Positions 26,421 to 36,000 of a stretch of 36,319 nucleotides of DNA are shown here, piece after piece. The notes beneath the pieces were generated by a model. It was not told where the DNA came from. It ran no database searches and saw only the letters and a list, made by a program, of their open reading frames with translations. The DNA comes from Clostridioides difficile (GTDB lineage: Bacteria > Bacillota > Clostridia > Peptostreptococcales > Peptostreptococcaceae): contig NZ_OEZH01000110.1 of assembly GCF_900243075.1 (NCBI RefSeq), positions 5,621 to 41,939 of the forward strand. Direction: 5' to 3'. A program made the position numbers and the translations under genes. How positions within the stretch are numbered: the first letter of the stretch is position 1; every line of letters begins with the position of its first letter.

Positions 26421-28349
26421 ATGGTATGGCATATAGAATATGAGATTTTTTCTGCAATTATAGTTATTTTTTTAATGGTATACTTTTTTAGAAGTAAATT
26501 TATACCTACTTTACAAAACAAAATATATTGTGCACTTTTAATATTCTCATTTTTATTTATAATTTCAAATATTTTAGGTTCATTTTGTCTTAATAATATA
26601 GATAAAATTCCAACTTTTATTACTTTTTTATTGAATCAAGTATACTTATTGTTATTGCCAATACCAGCAGCATTTATATCATTTTATGTTATGGCTATTA
26701 TTTATCAAGATATAAGGTATATGAAAAAAAAATTATTATTTTTATCTATACCACTCATAGTTTGTATAATCTTATCTATTACAAATCCTTTTACACATAT
26801 TCTATTTGGATTGTCAAAAGAAACAGGTTATATACGAGGTTATGGATATGTTGCAACTTTTTCATCTTTTTTCTTTTATGCAATATATTCAGCATTTTTA
26901 TCTTTTAAATATAGAAAAGCAATGCACGAATCAAAAATATGGGCTATTAGAGGTTTTCTTATAGTTTCAATTGTGGCAATTATCTTACAGGCAATTTTTT
27001 TACAGTATCTTCTTACAGGAGCTGCATGTGCATGTAGTTTACTTTTGACATATCTTTCTATGCAGAATCGAGGTCTTATTATTGATGACCTTACTGGTGT
27101 ACTCAATAGACAGTCTTTTATTCAAGAGTTGGATTTGAATATCAATACTGAACAGTCAGGATTTATTGTTACAATTGCACTTGATGACTTTAAGTTTATG
27201 AATGAAACTTTTGGAACTAAAAATGGAGATATTGCATTAAAAGAAGTTGGAAAATATTTGATTAATATTCATGATGTAAATCATGTATATAGAATAGGAG
27301 GAGATATATTTTCTATTGTTGTCAATAGTCAATTAGGTATAGAACCAGAGGATATTATTAAAAAGATAGAAGAAAGATTCAAAAAAACTTGGTTGGTGGA
27401 AGAGATAAGTTTTAATTTGGCAACTAGCATAGCTGTTGTTTATTATCCAGAAAATGCTGAAACAACAGAAGATATTATTGTTTCTATAGACTTCTCTATA
27501 CATGAAGCAAAACGTTCTGAGTCAAGGCGTGTTATTTATGCAGATGCATCTATAAGTGAAAAGATAAAAAAGAAACACGTGATTAAAAATTGTTTGAAAG
27601 AAGCATTAGAACATGATGGATTTGAAGTGTATTATCAACCTATATTTTCTAATAGCATAGGTAGGTTTACTTCAGCTGAGGCACTACTTAGGTTGAAACA
27701 TAAAGACTTAGGTTTTATACCTCCTGATGAATTTATTACAGTTGCAGAACAAACTGGGTTGATTAACGCAATTGGACTAGTAGTCTTTGAGAAGGTATGT
27801 AAATTTATAGCTAGTGATGATTTTGAAGGTTTAAAATTAGATAATATAGCTGTGAACCTTTCTGTAGTACAATGTATGCAAAAAAACTTAGCAGATGATT
27901 TGCTTTATCTGATGGATAAATACAAAGTATCACCAACTAAATTTAAACTTGAAATTACAGAGACTGTAGCCTTGGGCTCTTTTAATATAATTAAAGAAAC
28001 AATGGAAAGATTAATTGATTTAGGTGTTAAGTTTGCACTTGATGATTTTGGAATTGCTTATTCTGGAGTTACTAATATGCTTTCTTTACCATTCTCAGCA
28101 GTTAAGTTAGATAAGAGTTTGATTTGGTCTATAGATGAAGACAGTAGACATAGACTTACAGTTGAAACGATTATAGCGCTTATAAATAAATTGAATATGA
28201 AGGCTGTAGCAGAGGGAGTTGAAACCATTAAGTGTGCTGAAGATTTAATAGCTATGAAGTGTGAATATCTTCAAGGATATTATTTTTCTAGACCAGTTCC
28301 AGAAGAAGTTTTGAAAAAATTGTTGAAGGAAAATGCTTTTACAGAATAG
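26421..28349 (+). CDS. Membrane GGDEF(degenerate)-EAL protein, predicted c-di-GMP phosphodiesterase
   Basis: 642 residues, ATG 26421 after TGAGGGAAA. About seven membrane segments (residues 8-215), then a GGDEF-like domain (about 220-375) whose active loop is GGDIF (293-297) instead of GGDEF, so cyclase activity is unlikely. The EAL domain (about 390-635) keeps its metal and catalytic residues: EALLR (Glu420), Asn479, EITE (Glu511), DDFG (Asp541-542), Lys562, AEGVE and LQGYYFSRP. It should therefore hydrolyse c-di-GMP to pGpG, perhaps activated by GTP bound to the dead cyclase domain, as reported for similar proteins. No c-di-GMP riboswitch is visible upstream. Confidence 0.9.
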   Translation: MVWHIEYEIFSAIIVIFLMVYFFRSKFIPTLQNKIYCALLIFSFLFIISNILGSFCLNNIDKIPTFITFLLNQVYLLLLPIPAAFISFYVMAIIYQDIRYMKKKLLFLSIPLIVCIILSITNPFTHILFGLSKETGYIRGYGYVATFSSFFFYAIYSAFLSFKYRKAMHESKIWAIRGFLIVSIVAIILQAIFLQYLLTGAACACSLLLTYLSMQNRGLIIDDLTGVLNRQSFIQELDLNINTEQSGFIVTIALDDFKFMNETFGTKNGDIALKEVGKYLINIHDVNHVYRIGGDIFSIVVNSQLGIEPEDIIKKIEERFKKTWLVEEISFNLATSIAVVYYPENAETTEDIIVSIDFSIHEAKRSESRRVIYADASISEKIKKKHVIKNCLKEALEHDGFEVYYQPIFSNSIGRFTSAEALLRLKHKDLGFIPPDEFITVAEQTGLINAIGLVVFEKVCKFIASDDFEGLKLDNIAVNLSVVQCMQKNLADDLLYLMDKYKVSPTKFKLEITETVALGSFNIIKETMERLIDLGVKFALDDFGIAYSGVTNMLSLPFSAVKLDKSLIWSIDEDSRHRLTVETIIALINKLNMKAVAEGVETIKCAEDLIAMKCEYLQGYYFSRPVPEEVLKKLLKENAFTE

Positions 28350-28390
28350 TGCGGAAAGCCCACACTTTTAGGCGTGGGAGTTTCAGAATT
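28350..28390 (+). mobile_element. Hairpin resembling an IS200/IS605 right end (possible remnant)
   Basis: GAAAGCCCAC...GTGGGAGTTTCA with stem CCCAC/GTGGG (28360-28364, 28375-28379) directly after the stop of the phosphodiesterase. Imperfect palindromes of this form occur at the right ends of IS200/IS605-family and TnpB-linked elements. No transposase or TnpB gene is present, so it would be a remnant or non-autonomous copy. It could also just act as a terminator. Confidence 0.4.
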
Positions 28391-28397
28391 TTGTTCA

Positions 28398-28427
28398 TTG
28401 ACACTGCCAGCTATTGACACTGCCAGT
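28398..28427 (+). repeat. Tandem copies of ATTGACACTGCCAG
   Basis: Two perfect 14-bp copies (28398-28411, 28414-28427) in a 16-bp period upstream of the stress-protein gene. Each contains TTGACA. The second lies 17 bp before TAAAAT (28438-28443), so it may be a -35 element with a duplicated regulator site. The rest of the gap to 28578 is AT-rich without further features. Confidence 0.5.
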
Positions 28428-28578
28428 GATATATTATAAAATTAACACAACAATAAATATTAAATTTATTATACATATTATTAATATTAATTCCTGAAGT
28501 AAAGATTTATTATATATTTTTATAACTTAGAATATATATTTTACTTAAATATTCTAAAGTGAGAAAGGAAGATGTGAC

Positions 28579-28989
28579 ATGAATAAAAAGAAAATATTAG
28601 TGCCAATTGATGGGACAGAAAGAAGTATGCATTCTTTGGAATTTATACAAGGAATATTCAAAAAAGATGAAGTCGAAGTAGAAATAATGAATGTAAAAGA
28701 ACTAGTATTTATTGATGGCATATCCCTAGCTGAAGAGATAAAGAATTCTGAGAACTTAGGAAGAAGAATCCTGGATAAAGCAGCAGAGATAATGGGAGAG
28801 TATGATGTTAAAGTCCACTTTACTTTTGGGTATCCAGGAGATGAGATAATTAGAAAAGCAAAAGAAGATAATGTAGATATTATAGTTATGACAAAGTCTA
28901 CTAAAAAGGGTCTTACAAGAATGATAGGCTCAGTAACAGCAAGTGTAGTTAAACAAGCAAAATGTATAGTGATGATTGTACCGGAGTAG
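28579..28989 (+). CDS. Universal stress protein (UspA family)
   Basis: 136 residues, ATG 28579 after AAAGGAAG. Rossmann-like UspA fold: N-terminal KKILVPIDGTERS, a TFGYPGDEIIRKAKEDNVDIIVM middle and a C-terminal RMIGSVTASVVKQAKCIVMIV strand-helix-strand. The ATP-loop GxxGx9GS is partly degraded (KGLTRMIGSV), so nucleotide binding is uncertain. The gene after it starts 21 bases downstream and is likely co-transcribed. Confidence 0.85.
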   Translation: MNKKKILVPIDGTERSMHSLEFIQGIFKKDEVEVEIMNVKELVFIDGISLAEEIKNSENLGRRILDKAAEIMGEYDVKVHFTFGYPGDEIIRKAKEDNVDIIVMTKSTKKGLTRMIGSVTASVVKQAKCIVMIVPE

Positions 28990-29010
28990 AATTAGAGAGG
29001 TATTTGAAAT

Positions 29011-29313
29011 ATGAATAAAAAGATAGTGGCAGTTTGTGAAAGTGAAAGAAGTTTAAATTCTCTCAAAGAAGCTGCAAATGATTTAGGATTTGATTTAGTT
29101 TATGAAATTCAAGATAATGATAATATAAAAAATGAACTTTCTATTTATGACATAGAAGATGCATCTATAGTATTATTTGTTACAAGCGATTCTATAGAAA
29201 GCATAGAGAAGATTGATAGATTTGTAGATAGAGAATTTTATGAAGTCGATCCAAAGTATATAATAGAAGATGCAAAATCTATAGTAAGTGAAATTTTAAT
29301 AGACTTAAATTAA
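29011..29313 (+). CDS. Small protein resembling PTS fructose EIIB but lacking its phosphorylation loop
   Basis: 100 residues, ATG 29011. Strand-helix order and motifs match the fructose-type EIIB fold: KIVAV start, helix SLKEAANDLGFDLVYEIQ, then NELSIYDIEDASIVLFVTSD, a DRFVDREFYEV strand and a final amphipathic helix. EIIB has the phosphocysteine loop CPTGIAHT; here that region is CESERSLNS, with a Cys displaced by two positions and no glycine loop. It is thus probably a non-phosphorylated derivative, paired with the UspA gene. Similarity is by eye, so moderate confidence. Confidence 0.55.
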   Translation: MNKKIVAVCESERSLNSLKEAANDLGFDLVYEIQDNDNIKNELSIYDIEDASIVLFVTSDSIESIEKIDRFVDREFYEVDPKYIIEDAKSIVSEILIDLN

Positions 29314-29318
29314 TCGTG

Positions 29319-29351
29319 GGTGTCGCACTAAGAATAGAGCGACGCCTTTTT
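29319..29351 (+). terminator. Rho-independent terminator after the usp pair
   Basis: Stem GGTGTCGC/GCGACGCC (29319-29326, 29339-29346) followed by five T. Confidence 0.85.
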
Positions 29352-29450
29352 ACATATTTTACACAAGAAATAAAGAGACTGTCTTAAAATAGAGAAAAGA
29401 TTCTTTTTCATTGTTGAAATGATGAAGATATATTTGATTTCATACAAAAA

Positions 29451-29495
29451 GAGTGCCTCATGAACAAAAGTTCACTTTGAGACACTCCATTTTTA
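29451..29495. terminator. Bidirectional terminator
   Basis: GAGTGCCTCA/TGAGACACTC stem (29451-29460, 29478-29487) with T runs on both strands, placed between the usp pair and the convergent GntR gene. Confidence 0.75.
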
Positions 29496-29527
29496 TATGC
29501 TAGTTTTATTTAAGGTAAAATAGAAGT

Positions 29528-30220
29528 TTAATCATGTTGAAATAACTGAATTACATCTTCTAAATGATTGTACATTGATGTATAACCTAAGTCAGAGTCT
29601 TTACTATCGAATGCCATCATTATCTCATTATGGTGGCTAATCATATCTTTGAGAGAATTTCTATATTTAAAACCGAAGTATTGGTTAGAAGAAACTGTTT
29701 TAGGTATTAGCTCATAATACTTTATAAAAATTGGGTTATGAGAAGCTAAAATTATTTCTTTGTGAAATTGCAAGTCAGCATCATAACATTCTTCTATTAA
29801 ACCCTGAGAAACCTTATCCAGTTCCTCGATTGACTTTAGGTAAGTATGTTTTATTTTTTGAAGTTCTTTGGATGTAGCGTTTAAAATTGCTAATCTAGTA
29901 GCTTCACTTTCGATAAGTTGCCTTGCCCTTAAAGATTCAACATAAAATTCTTGTATGTTATGGTTTTTATAGACTTCATTATCATTAAACAGGTCGACTT
30001 TTTTAAATCCTTCAACTATAGGGCTTGAGTGAGGTACAGCTCTAAGTATTCCTTCCTTACAGAGTATATTTATGGCATTTCTTACAGGTATTCTACTTAT
30101 GTTGAACAGGTCAGCAATCTTTCTCTCACTTGGTAATTTACTATTAATTTTAAAAGTTCCATTTAGAATGTTCAATTTAATATAATCAATAATTTTCTCA
30201 GTGGCATTTAAGCTTTTCAT
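29528..30220 (-). CDS. GntR-family regulator, FadR/FCD subfamily
   Basis: 230 residues, ATG 30220. N-terminal winged helix (about 5-70: LNGTFKINSKLPSERKIADLFNISRIPVRNAINILCKEGILR) and a C-terminal all-helical FCD effector domain (about 90-225) with the metal-binding Asp/His of DADLQFHKEII. FCD proteins usually bind small carboxylates and repress neighbouring catabolic or transport genes. It starts 25 bases after the MFS transporter stop, so both likely share one transcript and it probably regulates that transcript through the inverted repeat at 31446-31477. Confidence 0.88.
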   Translation of the reverse strand: MKSLNATEKIIDYIKLNILNGTFKINSKLPSERKIADLFNISRIPVRNAINILCKEGILRAVPHSSPIVEGFKKVDLFNDNEVYKNHNIQEFYVESLRARQLIESEATRLAILNATSKELQKIKHTYLKSIEELDKVSQGLIEECYDADLQFHKEIILASHNPIFIKYYELIPKTVSSNQYFGFKYRNSLKDMISHHNEIMMAFDSKDSDLGYTSMYNHLEDVIQLFQHD

Positions 30221-30245
30221 AAAAACTCCTAAACATATAATTTTT

Positions 30246-31433
30246 TTATGATTGTATTATATCATAGTTAAGAGTTAAGTCTACTTTTTTATAATATGTA
30301 TAAGACAAGATAGAAGCTACTATAGATATAATAGCCAAGACAAAGTATCCATACTGTATTGAAGTATAATCTGATATTTTACCAACTATCATTGGAAATA
30401 CAGACATTCCTATAGCATAGATTGCTTGAAAAAAGCCCATTGCTGTAGATTTCTGATGTTTTGGGACGTTTTTCATGGACTCGCTAGTGAGGTAAGAAAG
30501 AAGTATTCCTGTAGATATACCTGGTAGCAATTGTAGCACAAATATTATATTAACACTTCTTATTGTTGGAACTAAAAAGCAGTAAGCCGAAATTAAAATA
30601 AACACCAAAGGAATCCAAAATTTTGGTCCGTATTTAGTACAAAACTTAGTAGAAGCAAAGCCAGAAGAGGCAACAGCACATAACATATAAAATATAGAAG
30701 ATAAGCCTATAAGGGTAGAGCTAGAACCTAAGTTTTTAAGAATTTGAGTAGTAAATGACATTGTTGTGGACATTTGAATACCTTGTTGAATCAATGCCAT
30801 GAAAGAAAAAAATATAAGTCTTTTATCCTTACAGATAGATAAATAGTTTTTAACTGATGTTTTTTCATGTATTTTTTTTGAATTATGATTTTTTATATTT
30901 AAAGCCAGAATTGTTCCAATGACTGAAGACAATACACTCATGATACATAAGGCTGTCATTCCTAATTTTTCATAAAATAAAGTACTCATAACAAATCCAA
31001 TCAACATTCCTAGATTGTTTACCAATATTATCGTACTTGTAGCTTTTTGTTGATGTTCTGTAGAAAAAAAGTTGGTGTAGTGAACCATGTAAGAAATCCA
31101 AGTTGATGATGATATTCCAGACAAAATATTAGCTATAAGAAAACCATTGCCTTCAGGAGAAAAGACTCTTATAAGAGATGCTAAACCAGCAAAGAAAATT
31201 CCAGATAGTATAAATATTTTATGTTTATTTATGGAGTCGGCAAATACTCCAACAGGAAGCCTTAGTAAACACTGTGAGATTCCATATGCACCTATTATTA
31301 TACCAATCATGTTTGTAGATACATTGCATGCACTTAAATATGGACTTTGGAAAGGTATATATACATATTGTGAAAACCAGAAAAACACAACAATAGCAAG
31401 TAAAAGTAATTTTTGATTAGATATTTTTTTCAT
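30246..31433 (-). CDS. Major facilitator superfamily transporter
   Basis: 395 residues, ATG 31433 after TGGAGGAT. Twelve predicted membrane segments in two halves, with the MFS loop 2-3 motif present as RLPVGVFADSINKHK (G-x-x-A-D) and a large central loop rich in Lys/His (about residues 185-200). Substrate is unknown; the FCD-type GntR partner suggests an organic acid or sugar acid, but drug efflux cannot be excluded. Confidence 0.85.
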   Translation of the reverse strand: MKKISNQKLLLLAIVVFFWFSQYVYIPFQSPYLSACNVSTNMIGIIIGAYGISQCLLRLPVGVFADSINKHKIFILSGIFFAGLASLIRVFSPEGNGFLIANILSGISSSTWISYMVHYTNFFSTEHQQKATSTIILVNNLGMLIGFVMSTLFYEKLGMTALCIMSVLSSVIGTILALNIKNHNSKKIHEKTSVKNYLSICKDKRLIFFSFMALIQQGIQMSTTMSFTTQILKNLGSSSTLIGLSSIFYMLCAVASSGFASTKFCTKYGPKFWIPLVFILISAYCFLVPTIRSVNIIFVLQLLPGISTGILLSYLTSESMKNVPKHQKSTAMGFFQAIYAIGMSVFPMIVGKISDYTSIQYGYFVLAIISIVASILSYTYYKKVDLTLNYDIIQS

Positions 31434-31445
31434 GTTATCCTCCAG

Positions 31446-31477
31446 ATGGTATATTTATAATGCAAATAATATACCAT
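31446..31477 (-). promoter_or_regulatory. Perfect inverted-repeat operator overlapping the MFS-gntR promoter
   Basis: ATGGTATATT/AATATACCAT (31446-31455, 31468-31477), 12-bp spacer. The arm includes TGGTATA, fitting the TnGTnnnACnA-like operators of FadR-type GntR proteins. It covers the -10 element and lies just upstream of the ribosome site, so binding would block transcription. Confidence 0.6.
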
Positions 31478-31494
31478 TTAGATTTTTTTATCAA
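31466..31494 (-). promoter_or_regulatory. Sigma-A promoter for MFS-gntR
   Basis: Minus-strand TTGATA (31489-31494), 17-bp spacer, TATTAT (31466-31471). Confidence 0.6.
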
Positions 31495-31560
31495 GTACTT
31501 TCTGTATTAAAAAAAATTTAAATATATAATTATTATTTACTAAAAAATTATAATTTATAG

Positions 31561-31589
31561 TTGAATTAAGAAAACGCTTATGATACTAT
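31561..31589 (+). promoter_or_regulatory. Promoter of the beta-glucoside operon with cre-like site
   Basis: TTGAAT (31561-31566), 17-bp spacer, TACTAT (31584-31589). Between them AGAAAACGCTTATG (31569-31582) matches the CcpA cre consensus at 11 of 14 positions, with the AAACG core intact. A CcpA roadblock between -35 and -10 would give catabolite repression by preferred sugars. Confidence 0.6.
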
Positions 31590-31622
31590 AAAATTAACAA
31601 ATTTGAATATATAACAGTAGAC

Positions 31623-31717
31623 GTGTTACTGGTAATGCAGGCAAGATCGAATCAATTTTTATAGATTATCTATAGAGTACTATGGGTATAATCTATTTAT
31701 TTGGTTCGATTTTTTTG
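31623..31717 (+). promoter_or_regulatory. RAT antiterminator target overlapping a leader terminator
   Basis: The leader holds GTGTTACTGGTAATGCAGGC (from 31623), close to the LicT/BglG ribonucleic antiterminator consensus (GGxTGTTACTG...GCAGGCAAAACC). Its 3' arm overlaps a terminator stem ATCGAATC/GGTTCGAT (31646-31653, 31703-31710) extended by TAGATTAT/ATAATCTA and ending in T7. Binding of the LicT-type protein encoded at the end of this operon should stabilise the RAT and prevent termination. Confidence 0.8.
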
Positions 31718-31732
31718 TTTAAATGGCCATAA

Positions 31733-33646
<1,914 letters not shown>

Positions 33647-33753
33647 GCTAATTTGACTAGAGATAATTAAGTTAATAATTAAATATATCTAAAAGTAAGT
33701 TTATTGAAATGAATCAACAAAGAAAATAATCAATATAAAAAGGAGAAATATTT

Positions 33754-35160
33754 ATGAATACAGGATTTCCAAAAGACTTTTTATGGGGAGCATCATCTTC
33801 TGCATTTCAAGTGGAAGGGGCTTGGGATGAAGATAATAAAGGAAAAACCGTAGCTGACTACAATTCTTTTAAAAAGTCTCATTTACAAGCGGATACTAAA
33901 GTGGCATCAGACTTTTACCATAATTATGAAGAAGATATTGAATTAATGAAAGAATTAGGGATGAAAACCTATCGTTTTTCAATTTCATGGGCAAGAATAA
34001 TTCCAGATGGTGAAGGAGAAATAAATCAAAAAGGTATAGATTTTTATAATAAGATAATAGATAAACTAATAGAGTGCGATATTGAGCCATTCGTAACTTT
34101 ATATCACTTTGACCTTCCATTTACACTAGTAGAGAAATATAATGGTTGGGAAAGTCGAGCGACTGTTTATGCTTTTGAAAGATTTGCTAAAATATGCTTT
34201 AAGCATTTTGGAGATAGAGTAAAGTATTGGCAACCTCATAATGAACAGAATTTAATTGTAAGAGTAGAAGAGAGAATTAATATATATGATGAAACAGATT
34301 CATGGAAGATAGATAAAATGCGTGCTCAGATGGATTATAATCTTTGTTTGGCACATGCATTAGCAGTCAATGCATGCCATGAGATGATAGAAGGAAGTAA
34401 AATTGGAGCAGCAGTATCATCATCTGTAACATATCCTCTTACTTCTAAACCAGAAGATGTATATGCAGCTAGAATGAATGATAATTTTAAAGTGTACTAT
34501 ATGCTTGATATGCATCATTATGGAGAATATCCAGGGTATTACATGAACTATCTTGAAAAAAGAAATATAGTTCCTCATATGGAAGAGGGGGATAAAGAGA
34601 TACTTAAAAAGTCTAAAATGGATTTTATAGCTGTAAACTACTATAGAACAAATTGTGCAGAAGCTTTACCTGAGGACTTACAACATCCATTTGGGTTAAG
34701 AGAAGGAACTGTTGATTTTAGTATGTATGGATTATTTAAAATGTCAATGAATCCTAATCTAGATGCTTCAGAGTATGGAGCAGCAATAGACCCATCAGGT
34801 CTTAGAGTTGCCTTAAATGAATATTGGCAAAGATATCACTTACCTGTTATAATAACAGAAAATGGGCTTGGAGCTAAAGATACATTAGAAGAGGGAAAAA
34901 TTCATGATGACTATCGTATAGATTATTTAAGAAGTCATATAAATGCATGTAAACTAGCTATTGAAGATGGTGTAGAGATGATTGGATATTGTCCATGGTC
35001 ATTTACAGACCTTTTAAGTTCTTCTCAAGGTTTTAATAAACGTTATGGACTTGTTTATATAAATAGAACTGACCATGAAGTTTTAGATTTAAAAAGAATT
35101 AAGAAAGATAGTTTTTACTGGTACAAAGAAGTTATAGAAAACAATAAAATAGTAAAATAA
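33754..35160 (+). CDS. bglA: 6-phospho-beta-glucosidase (GH1)
   Basis: 468 residues, ATG 33754 after AAAGGAGA. GH1 (alpha/beta)8 barrel starting FPKDFLWGASSSAFQVEGAW, with acid/base Glu164 (PHNEQN) and nucleophile Glu369 (IITENGLG). The C-terminal SSSQGFNKRYGLVYI loop (Ser...Lys-x-Tyr) is the 6-phosphate-binding signature, so the substrate is the phosphorylated PTS product rather than free glucoside. It yields glucose-6-phosphate plus aglycone or glucose. Same transcript as the EIIBCA, 107 bases downstream. Confidence 0.93.
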   Translation: MNTGFPKDFLWGASSSAFQVEGAWDEDNKGKTVADYNSFKKSHLQADTKVASDFYHNYEEDIELMKELGMKTYRFSISWARIIPDGEGEINQKGIDFYNKIIDKLIECDIEPFVTLYHFDLPFTLVEKYNGWESRATVYAFERFAKICFKHFGDRVKYWQPHNEQNLIVRVEERINIYDETDSWKIDKMRAQMDYNLCLAHALAVNACHEMIEGSKIGAAVSSSVTYPLTSKPEDVYAARMNDNFKVYYMLDMHHYGEYPGYYMNYLEKRNIVPHMEEGDKEILKKSKMDFIAVNYYRTNCAEALPEDLQHPFGLREGTVDFSMYGLFKMSMNPNLDASEYGAAIDPSGLRVALNEYWQRYHLPVIITENGLGAKDTLEEGKIHDDYRIDYLRSHINACKLAIEDGVEMIGYCPWSFTDLLSSSQGFNKRYGLVYINRTDHEVLDLKRIKKDSFYWYKEVIENNKIVK

Positions 35161-35187
35161 ACATAAATATATATTGAGGGTTTTAGT

Positions 35188-36000
35188 ATGTACATTACAA
35201 AGGTATTAAATAATTCGTTGCTACTTGCAAAGGATGATAATGATGAAGAAATAATATTGATGGGGAAAGGGATTGGTCATAATTATAAGGCTGGTTCTGA
35301 GTTAAATAAAAAAGATATAGAAAAAACTTTTGTTCTTCATGGTGAAAATATAAAAAAGAGTATTATACAACTAGCATCAGAAATAGATGCAGAATACTTT
35401 GGTATAGCTCAAATGATAATTGCATATGGAATAGAAAAATATAACTTAAAACTTATGAACCATATATATTTAGCCTTAACTGACCACATCGCCTTTGCAG
35501 TGAGACGCTTTAAAGAAGGTATAATGATTGAAAACCACTATTTGTTTGAAATCAAGGAGTTTAATCCAAAAGAATATGATATAGGAAAATATGCAATTAC
35601 TGTTTTTAAGGAGGTTCTTGGTTTAGACCTACCAGAAGAAGAGATTGGTAATATAGCGGGCCATTTTATAAATGCACAACAAGATAATCCTTATAGTGAT
35701 AGAAATAAGAGAAGTGCTAAAATTGTAAATGCTATTTTGCAAATAGTTCATTATCACTTTTCTATTGTATATAATAAAGAATCATTTTATTATAGGAGAT
35801 TTGTAATGCATCTAAAGGCCTTTTCACAAAGATTTCTAGCTAACGAATCATCAAAAGAAAAGATAGATTTTATATATGAGCAAGTTCAAAAAAATTGTAA
35901 GGAAGAATATGAATGTGTGAAAAAGGTAAGGGCTTATATATATAAGGAATACTCTAGAGAATTACCAAGACAAGAAGAGTTATATTTGATTAAAAAATAG
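35188..36000 (+). CDS. licT: LicT/BglG antiterminator, interrupted by a group I intron/IStron; stop codon is intron-supplied
   Basis: Frame of 270 codons, ATG 35188 after TGAGGG. N-terminal CAT RNA-binding domain (1-56, MYITKVLNNSLLLAKDDNDEEI) then PRD1 and PRD2. Regulatory histidines are at His100 (TDHIAF), His159 (GHFINA) and His208 (MHLKAF), matching LicT His100, His159 and His207 almost exactly. The fourth (LicT His269, in LYLTIHI) is missing: after ELYL (Leu267) the frame runs IKK-stop. Those bases follow a TTGAT (35986-35990) and belong to the intron, so the normal protein needs splicing. The unspliced product would lack the end of PRD2. It is placed last in the operon it should control. 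Confidence 0.85.
   Translation: MYITKVLNNSLLLAKDDNDEEIILMGKGIGHNYKAGSELNKKDIEKTFVLHGENIKKSIIQLASEIDAEYFGIAQMIIAYGIEKYNLKLMNHIYLALTDHIAFAVRRFKEGIMIENHYLFEIKEFNPKEYDIGKYAITVFKEVLGLDLPEEEIGNIAGHFINAQQDNPYSDRNKRSAKIVNAILQIVHYHFSIVYNKESFYYRRFVMHLKAFSQRFLANESSKEKIDFIYEQVQKNCKEEYECVKKVRAYIYKEYSRELPRQEELYLIKK

Noticed and set aside
29370..29400. GAGACTGTCTTAAAATA as an insertion-sequence end
   Set aside because: It recalls some IS termini but no partner end or target duplication was found nearby.
35188..36000. Antiterminator read as a naturally complete 270-residue protein
   Set aside because: It lacks the conserved LYLxIHI end and its stop lies inside the extended P1 of a group I intron; the length is similar to family members only by chance.
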